The translations under genes were made by a program, and so were the position numbers. Source: Oscillospiraceae bacterium (GTDB taxonomy: Bacteria > Bacillota > Clostridia > Oscillospirales > Acutalibacteraceae). Taken from it: 7,150 nt of DNA. Location of the stretch: assembly GCA_029012165.1 (NCBI GenBank), contig JAQXLO010000275.1:1-7150 (forward strand). Reading direction: 5' to 3'. The notes under the pieces were generated by a model. That model searched no databases. It had not been told where the DNA came from and worked only from the letters and a program-made list of their open reading frames with translations. Positions 5,341 through 7,150 of the stretch are shown in pieces (positions within the stretch are counted from its first letter, which is position 1; the number at the start of each line of letters is the position of its first letter).

Positions 5341-6687
5341 TCAGCGATATTCATTATACATATTCACGATGGCATTCCATGTGATGGGACCGACTGCGCC
5401 GTTTTGCGGCAGACCGTTAATGCGCTGGACAGCCGTCACAGCCGCCTGCGTCTGCGGTCCAAAAATGCCGTCTACCGTAACCGTAGGCACGGCGTTGTTA
5501 TTCTGTGCAATAACACGCAGGAAGGTTTGCAGCTGTTCCACCACTTTTCCCGAAGCGCCTGTGGTGATAAAGTACCCCGGGTACAGCAGGGAACTGTAGC
5601 TCCGAAACTCCGCAGGCAGGGCATTCAATATGCCGTTATAGGCATCTACCATGCGGTTCCATGTGTCTTTGCCCACGATACCGTCCGGCGTCAGACCGTA
5701 GAAGTTTTGGAAGGCAATCACCGCTTCCCTTGTCGCAGGACCGAATATGCCGTCTACCGTCAGCCTCGGTGAAAGCTCGCTGTTGAAGAAGCCGATGAAA
5801 TTCAGATAATACTGGATGGTCTTTACGCCGATACCTCTGTCGCCCTGCCGCAGTACACGGCTGAAAATACGCTCCACCTCGCTGATCGTCAGTCCCTCGC
5901 TGTAGATCTCAGCAAGGTTTTTGACACCATTATAAATGTATTTTAATTTGTACCATGTCTGCTTGCCCACAATTCCGTCCACACCGAGATTGAAGATTTG
6001 CTGGAATTTGATAACGGAATTTCTCGTTGCACCATCGAAGATGCCGTTTGTATTGGAAATCTTTGGGATTGCCGGGTAGTTGGCCGCAACACGGTTCAGC
6101 TCTCGCTGGATCGTGCGCACATCCTCCCCTACGCTGCCCAAACGCAGCAGCGTTCCCGGATAGGACTGGATATTCGCCGCCACGGGCGCATCGTAGACGA
6201 TGGACACATCTCTGCCGTAGTAATAACGCAGGATCTGAATGTCCGAGTATCCTTGGTTCGCCAAGGAGACCGTACCCCACTGCGAAAGACCATTGCAAGT
6301 GACGGATGTCCCGCTGCAATACTGCGCCGCCAGAGGCTGGATTTGGTTGCCCCGTACTATATAACTGTTGAAGATTTCGTCCACAATACGGTTGATGGAA
6401 TCAAAAAACTCCCGACCGGGGATAAAGGATTGGTCATAGGCCGTGGAGTTGGTGATGTCAAAATCGTACCCTCTGGTGCGATAGTACTCCGTAAACACAC
6501 GGTTCATGGCAAAGGACTGGATCGCCAGAATATTGGCACGCAGGGAAGCCGTCGGCCATGTGGGATAGATTTCACTGGATGCTACATTCTTGATATAGTC
6601 GATAAACGGCACACGAACATTTCTTGCATTGGAAGACGGTGTTCCCAAATGCACCGTGATCGTCGTTGGAATCCGAGGATACGGCAT
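5341..6687 (-). CDS. sleC: SleC-type spore cortex-lytic enzyme: SpoIID domain plus three peptidoglycan-binding repeats
   Basis: The protein (448 residues) resembles mature SleC, the clostridial lytic transglycosylase that degrades spore cortex during germination. Residues ~27-165 form a SpoIID-type domain: VPFIDYIKNVASSEIYPTWP (26-45) with Glu39 at the position of the SpoIID catalytic Glu, ITNSTAYDQSF (78-88), QYCSGTSVTC (122-131) with two cysteines also seen in SleC, and LSQWG...GYSDIQILRYYYG (134-158). Three PG_binding_1 repeats follow at ~179-252, ~280-350 and ~374-446, with core motifs NGIFDGATRNSVIKFQ, DGIFGPATREAVIAFQ and DGIFGPQTQAAVTAVQ. No signal peptide or membrane segment is visible, in keeping with a protein made in the mother cell or stored in the spore. 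The ATG at 6687 was chosen because it lies one base after the preceding stop and 7 nt after GGGGAG. The presequence that begins known SleC is absent here but encoded by the preceding gene. A paralogous SpoIID/PGB protein with another spore role is the alternative. Confidence 0.85.
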   Translation of the reverse strand: MPYPRIPTTITVHLGTPSSNARNVRVPFIDYIKNVASSEIYPTWPTASLRANILAIQSFAMNRVFTEYYRTRGYDFDITNSTAYDQSFIPGREFFDSINRIVDEIFNSYIVRGNQIQPLAAQYCSGTSVTCNGLSQWGTVSLANQGYSDIQILRYYYGRDVSIVYDAPVAANIQSYPGTLLRLGSVGEDVRTIQRELNRVAANYPAIPKISNTNGIFDGATRNSVIKFQQIFNLGVDGIVGKQTWYKLKYIYNGVKNLAEIYSEGLTISEVERIFSRVLRQGDRGIGVKTIQYYLNFIGFFNSELSPRLTVDGIFGPATREAVIAFQNFYGLTPDGIVGKDTWNRMVDAYNGILNALPAEFRSYSSLLYPGYFITTGASGKVVEQLQTFLRVIAQNNNAVPTVTVDGIFGPQTQAAVTAVQRINGLPQNGAVGPITWNAIVNMYNEYR

Positions 6688-6688
6688 A

Positions 6689-7150
6689 TCAGTTCTCCCC
6701 TTCCTCATTTTCGACCTGCGGCGGCAGATCCACACCTGGCACCGACGGGATCAACACGACCTGCTGAATCGTCTCGATGCCGTCAAAAACCACTGCGTTT
6801 TTCAGAAGAACCGAAACAAATCCCGGATGCGTCACGGAAATATCATATGTTGAATACGGCTGCAACACAGACGACGGTGCAGCGGATAAGTTTCGATCCG
6901 GCGCCGGCAATGTGATGCGGTTCATGATGCCGCTGGCATCGGTGTGCTCTTCAAAAAAAACGGAATCGTTGTCCGCAAACTGTTTGCTGACGACCACATC
7001 CGCATTTTGAATCGGAAACGCCTGATCTGCCGCAGAAACCTGCACCCGCAAAAAGCCGTTCCTGTTATTGGCTTTCAGAAATTCCTCCTTGTTTTTAAAC
7101 TCCACGACCGTGCCGTTGTTGTACGGCGGGTTTCCCTGCGACGCCTCGGA
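6689..7150 (-). CDS. SleC presequence-like beta-sandwich protein, C-terminal part
   Basis: The frame is open to the window edge and its true start lies beyond 7150; a GTG at 7105 is in frame but has no ribosome binding site, and 15 further codons precede it. The visible 153 residues contain a carboxypeptidase-regulatory-like beta-sandwich: NGFLRVQVSAADQAFPIQNADVVV-type strands, a TDASGIMNRITLPAP turn, QPYSTYDISVTHPGF and IETIQQVVLIP. This matches, in order, the N-terminal presequence region of clostridial SleC (GFL.V, LDAP, QPYSTYNVSV.APGF, LQNIELQP as I recall it). An acidic tail (VENEEGEN) ends the protein and contains the ribosome binding site for the next gene, one base downstream, so the pair should be co-translated. 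In known SleC this region is joined to the lytic domain and removed when Csp proteases activate the enzyme. Whether this separate form acts as an inhibitor, chaperone or anchor is unknown. Confidence 0.75.
   Translation of the reverse strand, partial: SEASQGNPPYNNGTVVEFKNKEEFLKANNRNGFLRVQVSAADQAFPIQNADVVVSKQFADNDSVFFEEHTDASGIMNRITLPAPDRNLSAAPSSVLQPYSTYDISVTHPGFVSVLLKNAVVFDGIETIQQVVLIPSVPGVDLPPQVENEEGEN

Noticed and set aside
5330..5400. Sigma-F or sigma-G promoter for spoVAF
   Set aside because: GAATA and GTATA elements occur but none has a matching -10 at the expected spacing (no CATnnTA; GGAAAAGAAT only partly fits a sigma-F -10).
4612..5772. Long plus-strand frame opposite spoVAF and the sleC-like gene
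   Set aside because: It is antisense to two well-supported genes, rich in His/Cys/Arg as expected from reading the complement of normal codons, and has no recognisable domain. The same holds for plus-strand frames at 2275-3279 and 5998-6915.
6688..6735. Extension of the sleC-like gene upstream of 6687 to an earlier ATG
   Set aside because: It would overlap the previous gene by about 45 bases with an Arg/Lys-rich stretch unlike SleC, whereas the ATG at 6687 has a proper ribosome binding site and sits one base after the previous stop.
7103..7105. GTG at 7105 as the true start of the presequence-like gene
   Set aside because: No Shine-Dalgarno sequence precedes it and the frame stays open through the window edge, so the start most likely lies outside.

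Overview
The window looks like a chromosomal segment of an anaerobic, endospore-forming member of the Firmicutes, most likely class Clostridia. The inference rests on two things: a spore cortex-lytic enzyme of the clostridial SleC type and a SpoVAF/GerA-family spore membrane protein sit beside a coenzyme-B12-dependent ethanolamine ammonia-lyase locus. Genus cannot be named from the sequence alone. Every supported gene is on the minus strand, so transcription runs from high to low coordinates. Base composition looks even, and nothing points to an insertion sequence, phage, CRISPR array or recent transfer.

Right part (7150 to 3865, read leftwards) is a spore germination block. It starts with the 3' part of a gene whose product resembles the N-terminal presequence domain of SleC (6689-7150, cut by the window edge). 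One base further comes a separate gene for the SpoIID-type lytic domain followed by three peptidoglycan-binding repeats (5341-6687). A hairpin with a T-tract follows, and the ribosome binding site of spoVAF (3865-5280) abuts it directly. In known SleC proteins the presequence and the lytic domain are one polypeptide; here they are two adjacent reading frames, which is the most unusual feature of the window.

Middle part (3840 to 3207): a single initiator tRNA gene (3708-3783) has its own consensus promoter (3810-3837), an encoded CCA end and an intrinsic terminator that begins at the very next base (3669-3707). About 460 bases of non-coding or doubtful sequence follow, with an exact 12-bp palindrome and no convincing gene.

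Left part (3206 to 1): an extended -10 promoter (3178-3206) drives eutA (1714-3141), eutB (311-1687) and eutC (311 to beyond base 1). EutB and EutC are the large and small subunits of ethanolamine ammonia-lyase, which converts ethanolamine to acetaldehyde and ammonia using adenosylcobalamin. EutA is the ATP-dependent reactivase that exchanges damaged cofactor. The predicted transcript has a leader of only about 30 nt, leaving no room for the ANTAR-type antitermination hairpins known in some Firmicutes eut operons. Both eutA and eutB appear to start at TTG.
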